From NCBI GenBank assembly GCA_018402345.1, contig JAGYIV010000013.1:1-60078 (forward strand): 60,078 nt of DNA, written 5' to 3'. Position 1 is the first letter of the stretch. Every line of letters begins with the position of its first letter. The position numbers and the translations under genes were made by a program. Below, piece by piece: positions 17,640 through 26,827 of the stretch. The notes beneath the pieces were generated by a model. That model did no database searches. It saw only the letters and a program-made list of their open reading frames with translations, and had not been told where the DNA came from. This DNA is from Terrimicrobiaceae bacterium. GTDB taxonomy: Bacteria > Verrucomicrobiota > Verrucomicrobiia > Chthoniobacterales > Terrimicrobiaceae.

Positions 17640-20457
17640 ATGATTACCAACCTTAAACGAGTCGGGCTGCTTGCATTAGCCGCTTTCTCGCCAGTCCAAG
17701 CGCAGGAAAACCCCGCCACGCCGCCGCGCGACCGGGATCTCAAGGGAGTGATCGTGTCGTATGATGCCGCCGCGGGCGAACTGCTGGTTCGACACCGACC
17801 CACCGAGCAGGTCATGAGGCTGCGCGGGGCCGACAAAGCCCGCGTGAGCATCTGGCGGCAAGTCGATCTCGATGAACTGCCCGATGGGCAGCCGCTCATT
17901 GGCTGGGGCCGAATCAATGAGAAAAACAAGGTGTTCAATTCAAGCATTTATCATGTCCGCGAGGATGACCAGAATCTTAAGCTGGGGAGCAGTGGCAATT
18001 CTTTGACAGGCCGACTCCAGCGGCAGCCGGTGTCGGGAGAGAACGAGACCCTGACCAGCCGCGACGGCAAGTCCGAACTGTTGCTGTTCGACGGGGAGGC
18101 GGCTTGGAAATTAAGTCTTAAGCACGATATACGGCCCAGCGTGTTTCGCTCCGAGCAGGGCACGGCGGCGGAGCTTCAGCCCGGTCGGGAGATCGAGTTG
18201 CAATACCGCTCGGAAAATCCTGCGGCGGGTGGCGAGTTGCGCAGCGCCAAGGTGAGCATCCTGTTTCCGGGGGGAGGTATTTACTACATGAATAAGCCCG
18301 GTGGCCCTACGGACATGACAGTCACAAGCCTCGAAGAGTCCGTCCAGAAGGTGAAACAAAATCACCAGAGCAAAGCGGCCGAACTGGCCCGCCTGATGCC
18401 CGTGAAGATGCAGGTTGTGCCCGAACTGGCTCGGCAGGACGAACAGCAGGTGGTTCGGCTGGAGGCTTTGGCGGATAAACAGCCCAACGCAAAGATCGAA
18501 CTGCGGCCGAACTATTTGCAGACCCCACCACGGTCAGCGCGGGAATTGACGTTGAGCTGGCGCGCCACGGGTGAACAGCGGCACGGGCTGGATGTTTATG
18601 TCGCTGAATTGCCGCTGCCGAGCCTGGGGGTCGGCCAGCACCTGCTCCACTGGGTGTGCGACATCGGCGGCGACATCCATGAATACTGGCGCAGTTACGC
18701 GATCGCAGATGACCAGACCACCATTTGTATGTTTCAGGTGAACCATCGCCCCCCCGATTTGCTGGAGACGCTGCAACGTTATTACATCCCTTATCACCAC
18801 TGGACATTCGTGCCCCTGGATTTTGCCAAATGGGTCAATCCCAATCAGCCGGCCAAAGCGTGGGCAGATGCATCCCGAGGAGATCGCCAGTATGGCATTT
18901 ACGGTGAATTCGGGTTGCAATATTATCCCTGGGGCGCAGGGCAGGTGCGCGAAGACCCGGCCGAGGTGCAGAAGGCCGGCCTCAATGCGCTGCAAACCAT
19001 TGCTCCCCTGCTGGGCTTTGCGGGGCCGGTGAATAGTTTCTGGAACTACACCATGGGCAACGAGACCGTGCGGTTGGCCCGTGAGGCAGGGTATCGCTCA
19101 GTGTCGGCCCTGTGCACGGAGAACCATGTCGATGGCAACATGGCAATCAACCACACCGGCCGGCCGGAGCGGCCCTACTTCATGGCTACGGATGACTTCC
19201 GCAAGCCCGGCCCGGGCGGTCCCGACGGAATGGTGGGCTTGGCCCAGGTGCAGCGGCATACCATTTTGGCGCGGCGTTACCTGTGTGATTACAACATTGA
19301 ACCGGGCAACGGGGCTCTGAACGCCGGGGCTGGCGGACGAGACGTTTGGGATGAGATCGCTCTTTCCCGTCTATTCGATTTCTACGACGCACTGTTCCAG
19401 ATGCAGCCCAGCCAGAAGGTTCCGTTCGTGATCCAGCAATGCCTGGAGTTCAGCGGCACGCGGGTCGGTGCGGCCGAGGGCAACCGCATGATGGTCGAGT
19501 ATGCGGCGCGGAAGGCCGCCACGGGCAAGGTGGTGTTCTCTAATGTGCGCGCTTTGGGAGACTACTACCGGCGCCACTACACGCAGACACCGGAGACCAC
19601 GGCCTACTTTCACGACTACTGGGCCGGGGTTCACGCCTTTCAGAAGCCGAACCTGTTCCCCGATGTGCTGCAGATTGAAAATCACTTATTCAGCGGAATG
19701 TTCATCGGTGGCGGAATTCTGCCCGATTATCACTACGACTACACCCGTCCTTGGAAATATCCCGACTTCGGCAATGAAGGTCTGCCGCGCAAGCGCGACG
19801 GCTTCGGCTATCCCGATCCCGAAAATTACGACCGCTTCGCCTGGACGCCCGCAATCACCGACACACGCGAGATGACGGCTGAGCGCAAAGAGCAACAAAA
19901 GGACGGCAAGCTCGTGCGTGACGCTCACGGTGAACAGCGACCGGGAGCGCAAGCATTTCCCGCTGGCCTTGTGGGACTTGCCACGGGAATGGAAGGCAGG
20001 CGACAGCTGGTTTAGCGTCAGCGACGGGGCGCGCTTCGTGCCGGTGAAGGTTCCATTCACGAACAATCTCAGCGGCGTGCTGGTGGCTGACCTCAAGGCC
20101 GGCAAAAACCTCCTGACGCTGACAATCGATTCGCCGCCACGGACGCCGGCGACGCTGGACGTGGCCGCGGGCAACCTGCGCGGCAAGGTCTTCGAGCGCG
20201 ACGGCCGGGCGATGGCGTATGTGTATCCGGCCGTGCCGTGGGAGGTAGGCTTTGAATTGACGGTCCCCGCAGGCAAGAGTGTGCAGTATTACGCCGCGCC
20301 CAAGGGTGAGAAGGTGGACCTGCCGCCCGGCACACACAATCTGGTCATCGCAAAAGACCAATGGTCGCGGATCGTCGGCCTGAGCCGCGAGGAACTGGCC
20401 GCGAATCTGAGCGAGGTGACACCCCCCATTTCCCCGCCCTCCGGCCCGACCCATTGA
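17640..20457 (+). CDS. Large secreted protein of unknown function, one frame break near the 3' end
   Basis: Signal peptide MITNLKRVGLLALAAFSPVQA. An N-terminal beta-rich part (about 30-215) is followed by a long alpha/beta region (about 330-760) with conserved-looking aromatic and His-rich blocks such as YYIPYHHWTFVPLDFAKW and PDYHYDYTRPWKYPDFG. The first frame ends at 20015 with an unrelated tail. A beta-sandwich-like continuation (VTLTVNSDRERKHFPLAL to SPPSGPTH) runs to 20457 in another frame. The switch is at about 19917, where one extra base is present. The joined length is about 938 residues. No family is recognised; it could be a carbohydrate-active or carbohydrate-binding protein because it is flanked by sulfatases. 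Confidence 0.7.
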
Positions 20458-20491
20458 TTCCTCCAGGAGCCTCACGCAAAAAGCAAATTCC
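20425..20491 (+). repeat. Segmental repeat, copy B (coding tail plus leader)
   Basis: CCCATTTCCCCGCCCTCC, then GACCCATTGATTCCTCCAGG and GAGCCTCACGC, shared with 22101-22199. In this copy the left half is the end of the 17640 gene and the right half is the leader of the sulfatase at 20510. The other copy carries a roughly 33-bp insertion and has no such gene. Confidence 0.8.
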
Positions 20492-20509
20492 TATCAACAA
20501 ACAGACTAC

Positions 20510-22039
20510 ATGATGAACCAACGCTCCACCCTCCGCCTCGTCGCTCTATCGGTGCTATTCGGCGCAACGCTAGCCGTCGCCAAAGAACGACCGAACATTA
20601 TCTTTATCTTTTCCGATGATCATGCGGAGCACGCGATCTCCGCTTATGGATCGAAGGTCAACCAGACCCCGCAGATCGATCGACTTGCCACGGGCGGCGC
20701 GAGATTTTCCAATTCTTTTGTTACCAATTCCATTTGCACACCGAGTCGTGCGACGCTTTTGACCGGACAGTATTCGCATCTCAACGGAGTGCCGGTATTC
20801 AATCGTTTCGATGGCTCCCGCGATCACGTCGCAAAGCACTTGCAGGCTGGCGGATATCACACCGGCATGGTTGGGAAGTGGCATCTCGGGAGTGATCCGA
20901 CCGGATTCGACCGCTGGATCGTGTTGCCCGGTCAAGGAGCTTACTGGGATCCGACCTTTCTGGTGCCGGGGACAAGGAAGTTGTCCATCAAGGGACACTG
21001 CACGGATATTACCACCGACCTGGGGATAGAGTGGCTGGAGACACGCCCGAAGGACAAGCCGTTTTTTTTGATGCTCCATCAGAAGGCACCGCATCGGCAA
21101 TGGCAACCGACCGAACGACATGTCGAAATGTTCAAGGACAAGGTGATTCCTGAACCGGAGACACTTTGGGACGATTACGCGACCCGTCCGGCAGCGCTTC
21201 CCGAGAACAGACAAACCATCGCCCGTAATCTCTACCGCCGCGACCTCAAGCAGGAGCCGCCGGCCGGGTTGGAAGGTAAGGAGTTGGTGAAATGGAAATA
21301 CCAGCGTTACATGCAGGATTACCTGGCGTGTGTGCAAGGTGTGGACGATGGCGTTGGCAAGGTTCTCGATTACCTCGATGACAAGGGGCTCGCGGAAAAC
21401 ACCATCGTGATGTATTCGGCTGATAATGGCTGGTATCTCGGGGATCTGGGTCTCTACGACAAGCGCTTCATGTATGAGCCCGGATTGAGGGTTCCACTGC
21501 TGGCTCGCGGCCCCGGTATCAAGGCAGGCAGTGTGCCCGACCAGTTCGTCGCCAACATCGACCTCGCCCCGACCTTCCTCGATCTGGCGGGATTGCCGGT
21601 TCCTGAATTCATGCAGGGCCGCTCGTTGGCTCCGCTGCTACGCGGCGAGTCGCCCGCGGAGTGGCGCGATACGATTTACTATCGCTACTACCACGACCCG
21701 GGCCATCACAATACGGCCGCGCATCTCGGCGTCCGCACCGCGACGCACAAACTGATTTTTTACTGGAAGAAGGATGCCTACGAAATGTTCGACTTGATCA
21801 ACGATCCGACCGAGCAGCACAATCTGCTCTTCGATGAAGCGGAAGCGGGCAAGCCAGAGATCGCAGCGATGTTTGTCGAACTCAAAGCCGAGATAAAACG
21901 ACTCCAGAAGCAGTTCAAGGACGACGGTCAATACGCGGATTCATCGACATGGCCGAGAGGCAGCGCCGATGGACCCTTCGGGCATTACCAACAGATCGGT
22001 GAGAAATCCGTCGCCGATGCGATCGCCGAAACCGAATAG
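20510..22039 (+). CDS. Sulfatase, N-acetylglucosamine-6-sulfatase-like
   Basis: 509 residues; ATGs at 20510 and 20513 are both possible. Signal peptide up to about residue 24, NIIFIFSDDHAEHAISAYG, formylglycine motif C-T-P-S-R with Cys76, HTGMVGKWHLGSDPTGFD and SADNGWYLGDLGLYDKR. The SDDHA/NGWYLG pattern is that of the GlcNAc-6-sulfatase/choline-sulfatase-related branch. The C-terminal region is lysine-rich. The leader repeat ends about 20 bp upstream of its start. The substrate assignment is by motif resemblance. Confidence 0.93.
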   Translation: MMNQRSTLRLVALSVLFGATLAVAKERPNIIFIFSDDHAEHAISAYGSKVNQTPQIDRLATGGARFSNSFVTNSICTPSRATLLTGQYSHLNGVPVFNRFDGSRDHVAKHLQAGGYHTGMVGKWHLGSDPTGFDRWIVLPGQGAYWDPTFLVPGTRKLSIKGHCTDITTDLGIEWLETRPKDKPFFLMLHQKAPHRQWQPTERHVEMFKDKVIPEPETLWDDYATRPAALPENRQTIARNLYRRDLKQEPPAGLEGKELVKWKYQRYMQDYLACVQGVDDGVGKVLDYLDDKGLAENTIVMYSADNGWYLGDLGLYDKRFMYEPGLRVPLLARGPGIKAGSVPDQFVANIDLAPTFLDLAGLPVPEFMQGRSLAPLLRGESPAEWRDTIYYRYYHDPGHHNTAAHLGVRTATHKLIFYWKKDAYEMFDLINDPTEQHNLLFDEAEAGKPEIAAMFVELKAEIKRLQKQFKDDGQYADSSTWPRGSADGPFGHYQQIGEKSVADAIAETE

Positions 22040-22100
22040 CCCGACGATTAATCCGAAATCATGAATTCTTGGACCGGATATCTTTCGGCTCATGAGTTTT

Positions 22101-22199
22101 CCCATTTCCCCGCCCTCCAATCTTCGCTAAGGCTACGACAGGCAGGCGGGTCCGACCCATTGATTCCTCCAGGAGCCTCACGCCAAAGCAAATTCCAAG
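22101..22199 (+). repeat. Segmental repeat, copy C, with a small insertion
   Basis: Matches 20425-20491 on both sides of an insertion of about 33 bases (starting AATCTTCGCTAAGG). It is an orphan copy of a gene end plus leader. Confidence 0.75.
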
Positions 22200-22354
22200 C
22201 TGATAGATATCATGACACCCACCGCTTCCACTCCGCCGGTTGCGTTCGTCACGGTGAGTCCCCTGTTTGGATCGATCCTCTCATACCAAAATCCGATCGC
22301 TTTTGGACTTTTGGAATGGGGTGCGGGCGTCTCGCACAATACTGTCGGGGTAGT

Positions 22355-22498
22355 CGCGAGAAAGAAGAGGGCATGGCCGTCTCGGCCGTGCAGAGACTGG
22401 CGTTCTTTCACGCAACGGCCCCGAAGGAACCACGGCACCGTGCGCCTCACACAGGCGGGACGCCTGTGCACCTCTCTTTTATGTGCAAAGATGACAGC
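22355..22498 (+). repeat. Multi-hairpin dispersed repeat, family A copy 2
   Basis: Inverted counterpart of 5305-5459. The CACAGGCG/CGCCTGTG hairpin and the GGCCGTGCAGAGACTGGCG core are both kept, despite 17 kb of separation and opposite orientation. Confidence 0.85.
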
Positions 22499-22573
22499 TA
22501 TTAATGAAATTAACGAATATAATTTTAATCTCTAAACGACTAGTCAAATTTAACTCAAGGAATTTGTTAACCA

Positions 22574-23482
22574 ATGAAAAAAAATACACTCCATTTCTTC
22601 CTAATCACGGTAATCCTATTTTTCGCTGCACTTGTTGCCAACGCAGAAGAAGAATTACAGCAACCTATTACATTATCATACGGCACACACAAGCGTAACA
22701 CTCTGGATCTATGGCAGGCAAAGAGAGATACTCCCTGTCCTTTACTGATCTATATTCACGGTGGTGGATGGCTTGAGGGAGACAAACAACAGATCAACGG
22801 TCGCGTCGATATTGCAAAGTGGCTCAGATTAGGTGTTTCTGTTGCATCTATCGAGTATCGTCTTAGTTCCGATGCGATTTTACCGGCACCCGTGCACGAT
22901 GCTGCCCGCGCTCTCCAGTTTCTTCGTTTCAAAGCAACAGAACTGAATATTAATCCAACTCGCATTGCTCTGCAAGGTGGTAGCGCTGGCGGTTGTTCCG
23001 CGCTTTGGATCTTATTTCATGACGATATGGCAGATCCATCTGCAAATGACCCTGTGCTCCGTGAATCGACGCGAGTGCAGGCTGTTTACGGTCAATTCCC
23101 ACAATCTTCTATTGATCCACAAATGCTCAATCTATGGATAGGCGAAAAAGCGGCATCACATCCGATGATATACAGAGCCGTGGGAGCAACAGGCTATGCA
23201 GATATGATCAAAAACTACACAAAATACCAACCATTGTTCAATGAGTTTTCCCCATTGACCCACATGGATAAAAATGATCCACCTCTTTACCTGTCTTACC
23301 CAAAAGAAATGAGTCTTCCGCCTGAATCTCCGGCGGCAGCCATGCACCACGGAATATTCGGGATAAAGTTAAAGGAAAAGGCAGACGAGATTGGATATAC
23401 CAATTACACATTAAAAATTCCGGGCACCTCAGATCCAAAAATAGGGCCAATGGAATTCCTCGTTGAGGCGCTCTTAAAATGA
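22574..23482 (+). CDS. Alpha/beta hydrolase (carbohydrate esterase/lipase-like), exported
   Basis: 302 residues. Signal peptide MKKNTLHFFLITVILFFAALVANA. The oxyanion-hole motif HGGGW is at 62-66 and the nucleophile Ser137 in GGSAGG, as in BD-FAE/esterase-lipase proteins that remove acetyl or feruloyl groups from polysaccharides. A late His (AAMHHGIFG) is the likely catalytic base. Codon use is visibly AT-richer than in the neighbouring sulfatases (many AAA, AAT, ATT, TTA codons), and an SD-like AAGGA precedes it, so recent acquisition is likely. The family B hairpin repeat starts 4 bp after its stop. Confidence 0.85.
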   Translation: MKKNTLHFFLITVILFFAALVANAEEELQQPITLSYGTHKRNTLDLWQAKRDTPCPLLIYIHGGGWLEGDKQQINGRVDIAKWLRLGVSVASIEYRLSSDAILPAPVHDAARALQFLRFKATELNINPTRIALQGGSAGGCSALWILFHDDMADPSANDPVLRESTRVQAVYGQFPQSSIDPQMLNLWIGEKAASHPMIYRAVGATGYADMIKNYTKYQPLFNEFSPLTHMDKNDPPLYLSYPKEMSLPPESPAAAMHHGIFGIKLKEKADEIGYTNYTLKIPGTSDPKIGPMEFLVEALLK

Positions 23483-23485
23483 GGC

Positions 23486-23601
23486 AAGCCGACGAAGCCG
23501 GAATTAAAGTGGAAGCGTGCTTCCAGCCGCTTCTGAAGATGGCGGCAAGCAGGGGTGCTTGCGCGACTCTCGCGCAACAGAGTAGCACAAGCTTCAAGAT
23601 T
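23486..23601 (+). repeat. Multi-hairpin dispersed repeat, family B copy 1
   Basis: About 116 bp, nearly identical to 25120-25236. Three successive inverted repeats are visible: TGGAAGC/GCTTCCA around GT; GCAAGCA/TGCTTGC around GGGG; ACTCT/AGAGT around a short loop. It begins 4 bp after the esterase stop codon. Confidence 0.88.
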
Positions 23602-23836
23602 GTCCCTGAGGCGTCAGAACTACGCATGTTGCATCGAACTTCACCCGTAACTGAATAATAACATGAAAAATCTGACCATAAATTTAAAACATCAAGACGC
23701 ATCTCAGAAATTAAAGGATAGCCTACGCACCATTTCTGGTAACACATTGCGAGTTTTAAGTGAAGTCGATATGTATGGTGATAACTCGGAGGCTGAGGCG
23801 GAAACTAAATTTACAAAACCATATAATGAAACCATA
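23602..23836. other. Leader region with an in-frame upstream extension
   Basis: An ATG at 23663 is in frame with the thioredoxin-type gene and would add 58 residues (MKNLTINLKHQDAS...), lysine- and glutamate-rich, before a clear signal peptide at 23837. A signal peptide cannot work from residue 59, so the extension is probably untranslated or a remnant of another small gene. Confidence 0.4.
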
Positions 23837-25054
23837 ATGAAAAGAATCAATGTTTGGATAGTTCTCCTCAGTTTTGCCTGCTTTATCCATTCGGCATGCG
23901 CCGAGAGTGAGAACGGCTCAAAGGTGGGAAGCAAGCCACCGGAGATTTCGTCTCTGAAGCTATTGCAAGCTCCGGCCGAAGCGCGGACAAGCTGGGCAGA
24001 GCTTAAGGGCAAAGTTATTGTCCTGGAGTTCTGGGCTACTTGGTGTGGGCCATGTGTGGCCGCCATTCCGCACATGAACGAACTGACGGAAAAGTTCAAG
24101 GATAAGGCAGTTCAGTTCATTGCAATCACGGGTGAAGACGAGACGACCGTCCAAAAGTTTCTGAAGAAAAAGCCGATCAGCGGCTGGGTTGGAGTGGACG
24201 GCGACAAATCCGTGCACAAAGCTTACGGAGTTACCGAGATTCCCTACACGGTAATTATTGATCAGCAGGGGCATATCGCCGATGTCACCTATCCGCTTGC
24301 GGTGACTGAGCAACGCCTTAATGATTTGCTTGACGGAAAGAAAATCGCATCGGTCGAGAGGCCGAAAGAATATCAGGTTAGAGCCGGAGAACTGCCCGAA
24401 AGGATACCGGACGGCAAACCACCTCTCTATCAGGTCATTATTCGTCCGACGCAAAACAGCAACGGCGATAGCGAGAGCATAGGAGGGAATGGTGGCCTGA
24501 CCGCCCTTGGGTCTAGTTTGAGTGATGTTCTGTCAACAGTTTATCCGTTTTTGGATTGTAGAATCGTCACCGATTCCCCACTGCCCGAAGGCCGATTTGA
24601 TTTCGTAGCGAAAGCCCCTGATGAAAGCGATGAAACGAGAAACATCCTTCTGAGACAGGCTATTCAAGTTACATTTGGAATCACGGCTGCCGTTGAGACC
24701 CGGGAAATGGACGTTTTCATCCTTACGCTCAAACGGATAAATGCTCCCGGCCTGGTTCGATCCGTCACGGAGGGCTCCTTCTCCAGTAGCGGACCAGGAA
24801 AAATACAAGGAATCAACATGCCCATCAATGCGTTGCGGCAAGAGCTTGAGAGATGGCTGGGTAAGCCAGTCGTTGACGAAACCGAACTCAAGGAGGGATT
24901 CGATATTAACCTCAAATGGGCGCAACCCGATAGCATACGAAATCCTGAAGCGCTGATTCGAGCTGTTCAAGAGCAGCTCGGCTTGGAGTTGACTCAAGCC
25001 AATAGGCGAATCGAAGTTCTGGTCGTTGAAAGCCGGAACTCAAACAAAAAGTGA
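23837..25054 (+). CDS. Exported thioredoxin-like (TlpA) protein fused to a TIGR03435-type domain
   Basis: 405 residues from ATG 23837 (MKRINVWIVLLSFACFIHSACA, an export signal). Domain 1 is TlpA/ResA-like with the redox motif Trp-Cys70-Gly-Pro-Cys73 and the cis-Pro in EIPYTVI, used in membrane-associated thiol-disulfide exchange. Domain 2 (about 195-400) ends with the KPVVDETELKEGFDINLKW pattern of TIGR03435 proteins, a family expanded in Acidobacteria and some PVC bacteria and of unknown function. Codon use is AT-richer than in the surrounding sulfatases, like the esterase upstream. Both genes lie between or next to family B repeats. Confidence 0.82.
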   Translation: MKRINVWIVLLSFACFIHSACAESENGSKVGSKPPEISSLKLLQAPAEARTSWAELKGKVIVLEFWATWCGPCVAAIPHMNELTEKFKDKAVQFIAITGEDETTVQKFLKKKPISGWVGVDGDKSVHKAYGVTEIPYTVIIDQQGHIADVTYPLAVTEQRLNDLLDGKKIASVERPKEYQVRAGELPERIPDGKPPLYQVIIRPTQNSNGDSESIGGNGGLTALGSSLSDVLSTVYPFLDCRIVTDSPLPEGRFDFVAKAPDESDETRNILLRQAIQVTFGITAAVETREMDVFILTLKRINAPGLVRSVTEGSFSSSGPGKIQGINMPINALRQELERWLGKPVVDETELKEGFDINLKWAQPDSIRNPEALIRAVQEQLGLELTQANRRIEVLVVESRNSNKK

Positions 25055-25119
25055 ATTCCGTGCCGCCTTAGAGCGCTATTTACATGCATTTACCGGTTTT
25101 CTTTACAATGTTCATGAAT

Positions 25120-25236
25120 AAGCCGGCGAAGCCGGAACCAAAAGTGGAAGCGTGCTTCCAGCCGCTTCTGCAGATGGCGGCAAGCAGGGGTGCTTGCGCT
25201 ACTCTCGCGCAACAGAGTAGCACAAGCTTCAATATT
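25120..25236 (+). repeat. Multi-hairpin dispersed repeat, family B copy 2, running into a sulfatase 5' end
   Basis: About 117 bp matching 23486-23601 with few substitutions and the same three hairpins. Its right end supplies the only available start codon region (GTG 25190) and the first 15 or so codons of the sulfatase reading frame. Confidence 0.88.
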
Positions 25237-26674
25237 ATTCCCAAACGGGACGCTGCCGAACCTAGTGGTCTTCGTGGTGGATGACATGGACTTCGCCAGC
25301 ATGAATGCCAATGGCTGTCCGGTGCCCGGACTCACGCCGAACATGGACCGTCTCGCGAGCGAAGGAGTTATTTTCGAGCAGGGCCATGTGCCTAACGCGG
25401 TGTGCCAGCCCTCGCGGCAGTCGATGATGACAGGGCTGCATCCGCACCGGAACGGTTCATTGGGGTTTGAGCCGGTGCCGCCGGGCGTCCCCAACCTTTC
25501 GGAACTGCTCATGGGTCACGGCTATTACACCGCTTCGTTCAACAAGGGGCGGGATTACGCAGCCTTCAAGTGGAGTGAATTCCTCGACGGTTACGGCGCC
25601 TCTGGATTCGGACACGATCCTGGGATGTTTGTGGCGAGCGCGAAAAAAGCCATCTTAAAGGCCAAGAGCGAGGGTAAGCCGTTTTTTTTGAATATCGCCA
25701 CCAGCGATCCCCACCGACCCTTTCCGGAAAGTGCGGACGAGGAGAAGGTGCTTCAGGAGATGAAAAAAAAGTGGCCCAAAGCTGCCGCGGCTGGAGAGGT
25801 TTACTTCCCGCCTTGCGAGCGGATCTGCACCCCCGATCAGGCTTGGGTGCCTCCTTATTTACCCGATCTTCCAGAGGTCCGCGAAGAATTGTCGCAATAT
25901 TACAATGCCGTGCACAGGGCCGATGAGACACTCGGCGGCATCCTCGATCTGCTGAAAGCGATAGGCGTCGCGGAAAACACGATCGTTATATTTTTCAGCG
26001 ACAACGGGGCTTCCTTCGCGCCCTCGAAGCAAAACTGTTACCCGTATTCGACCCAGGCAACACTCATCGTTCGCTGGCCGGGCATGGTCAAGCCAGGCGG
26101 CCGCGACTCGATCCACATGGTAAGCACCATGGACATCATGCCGACCATCTTGGAACAGGCGGGCATTCCCCTGCCGGACAAGCTGGATGGACGCTCCCTT
26201 CTGCCGGTGCTCCAAGGCAAGCCGCAAACCGACCGCGATCATGTCTTCACGACACAAAATTACTACAAGCCGGGATTTCAGGTTTTTCCCATGCGCGCCG
26301 TGCACACGCGAGAGTTTACTTATATTTTCAATGCTTGGTCCGATGGCAAGCAACGCTTCCAAGGAGAATGCATGAGCGGACTGACATTCGCCGCCATGGA
26401 AAAGGCGGCCAAAACGGATGCCAAGGTGGCTGAGCGGGTCAAACACATCACCTACCGCGAAGCGGAGGAACTCTATGATCTGAAGAGCGATCCCTGGTGC
26501 CTGCAAAACCTTGTTGCCGATCCAGGCCACGCCGCAATCAAGGCGAAAATGAAGCGGATCATGGAAACCGAAATGCGCAAGACCGACGATCCGCTTCTGC
26601 CCCGATTCTTGGGAAAGGAAGAATTGCCCGCCGCGTGGCTGGCCGCCAAGCCGGGAGCTGATTCTTCAGACTGA
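25190..26674 (+). CDS. Sulfatase lacking its signal peptide (5' end replaced by repeat)
   Basis: 494 codons from GTG 25190. The catalytic domain is complete: NLVVFVVDDMDF, formylglycine motif C-Q-P-S-R with Cys72, ATSDPHRPFP and FFSDNGAS. However, the protein begins only about 20 residues before the first metal strand, and those residues (LALLSRNRVAQAS) are encoded by the family B repeat. No ATG or hydrophobic leader exists in this frame between 25118 and the domain. It is therefore probably a 5'-truncated, non-exported or inactive gene. The C-terminal KVAERVKH region recurs in the remnant at 17230. It is followed by the GH5-like operon after 153 bp. Confidence 0.8.
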   Translation: MLALLSRNRVAQASILFPNGTLPNLVVFVVDDMDFASMNANGCPVPGLTPNMDRLASEGVIFEQGHVPNAVCQPSRQSMMTGLHPHRNGSLGFEPVPPGVPNLSELLMGHGYYTASFNKGRDYAAFKWSEFLDGYGASGFGHDPGMFVASAKKAILKAKSEGKPFFLNIATSDPHRPFPESADEEKVLQEMKKKWPKAAAAGEVYFPPCERICTPDQAWVPPYLPDLPEVREELSQYYNAVHRADETLGGILDLLKAIGVAENTIVIFFSDNGASFAPSKQNCYPYSTQATLIVRWPGMVKPGGRDSIHMVSTMDIMPTILEQAGIPLPDKLDGRSLLPVLQGKPQTDRDHVFTTQNYYKPGFQVFPMRAVHTREFTYIFNAWSDGKQRFQGECMSGLTFAAMEKAAKTDAKVAERVKHITYREAEELYDLKSDPWCLQNLVADPGHAAIKAKMKRIMETEMRKTDDPLLPRFLGKEELPAAWLAAKPGADSSD

Positions 26675-26827
26675 AAACCACCATGACGCTGGCTATCGCT
26701 ATTTCCAAGAATCCAGTGAAGTTCGATGGATCTCAGGAACAATGAGACCTGTCGGCGGCTGATCTTGGCGATTCTTACAACATTCACTCTCGACAACACA
26801 ACAATACGAAACATACTAAAAGAACCC

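Larger units (their letters stand above)
22040..22573. other. Non-coding stretch built from repeats
   Basis: No credible gene. It holds segmental copy C (22101-22199), then unique sequence, then the family A multi-hairpin repeat (22355-22498), then an AT-rich leader that carries AAGGA about 12 bases before the ATG of the esterase. The 107-codon frame at 22212 runs through the repeat and is not considered a gene. Confidence 0.7.

Noticed and set aside
22212-22535. 107-codon frame after the sulfatase
   Set aside because: Runs through the family A repeat; the corresponding reading in the other repeat copy is not conserved.
23663-23836. N-terminal 58-residue extension of the thioredoxin-type protein
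   Set aside because: A signal peptide begins at 23837; an extension would bury it.
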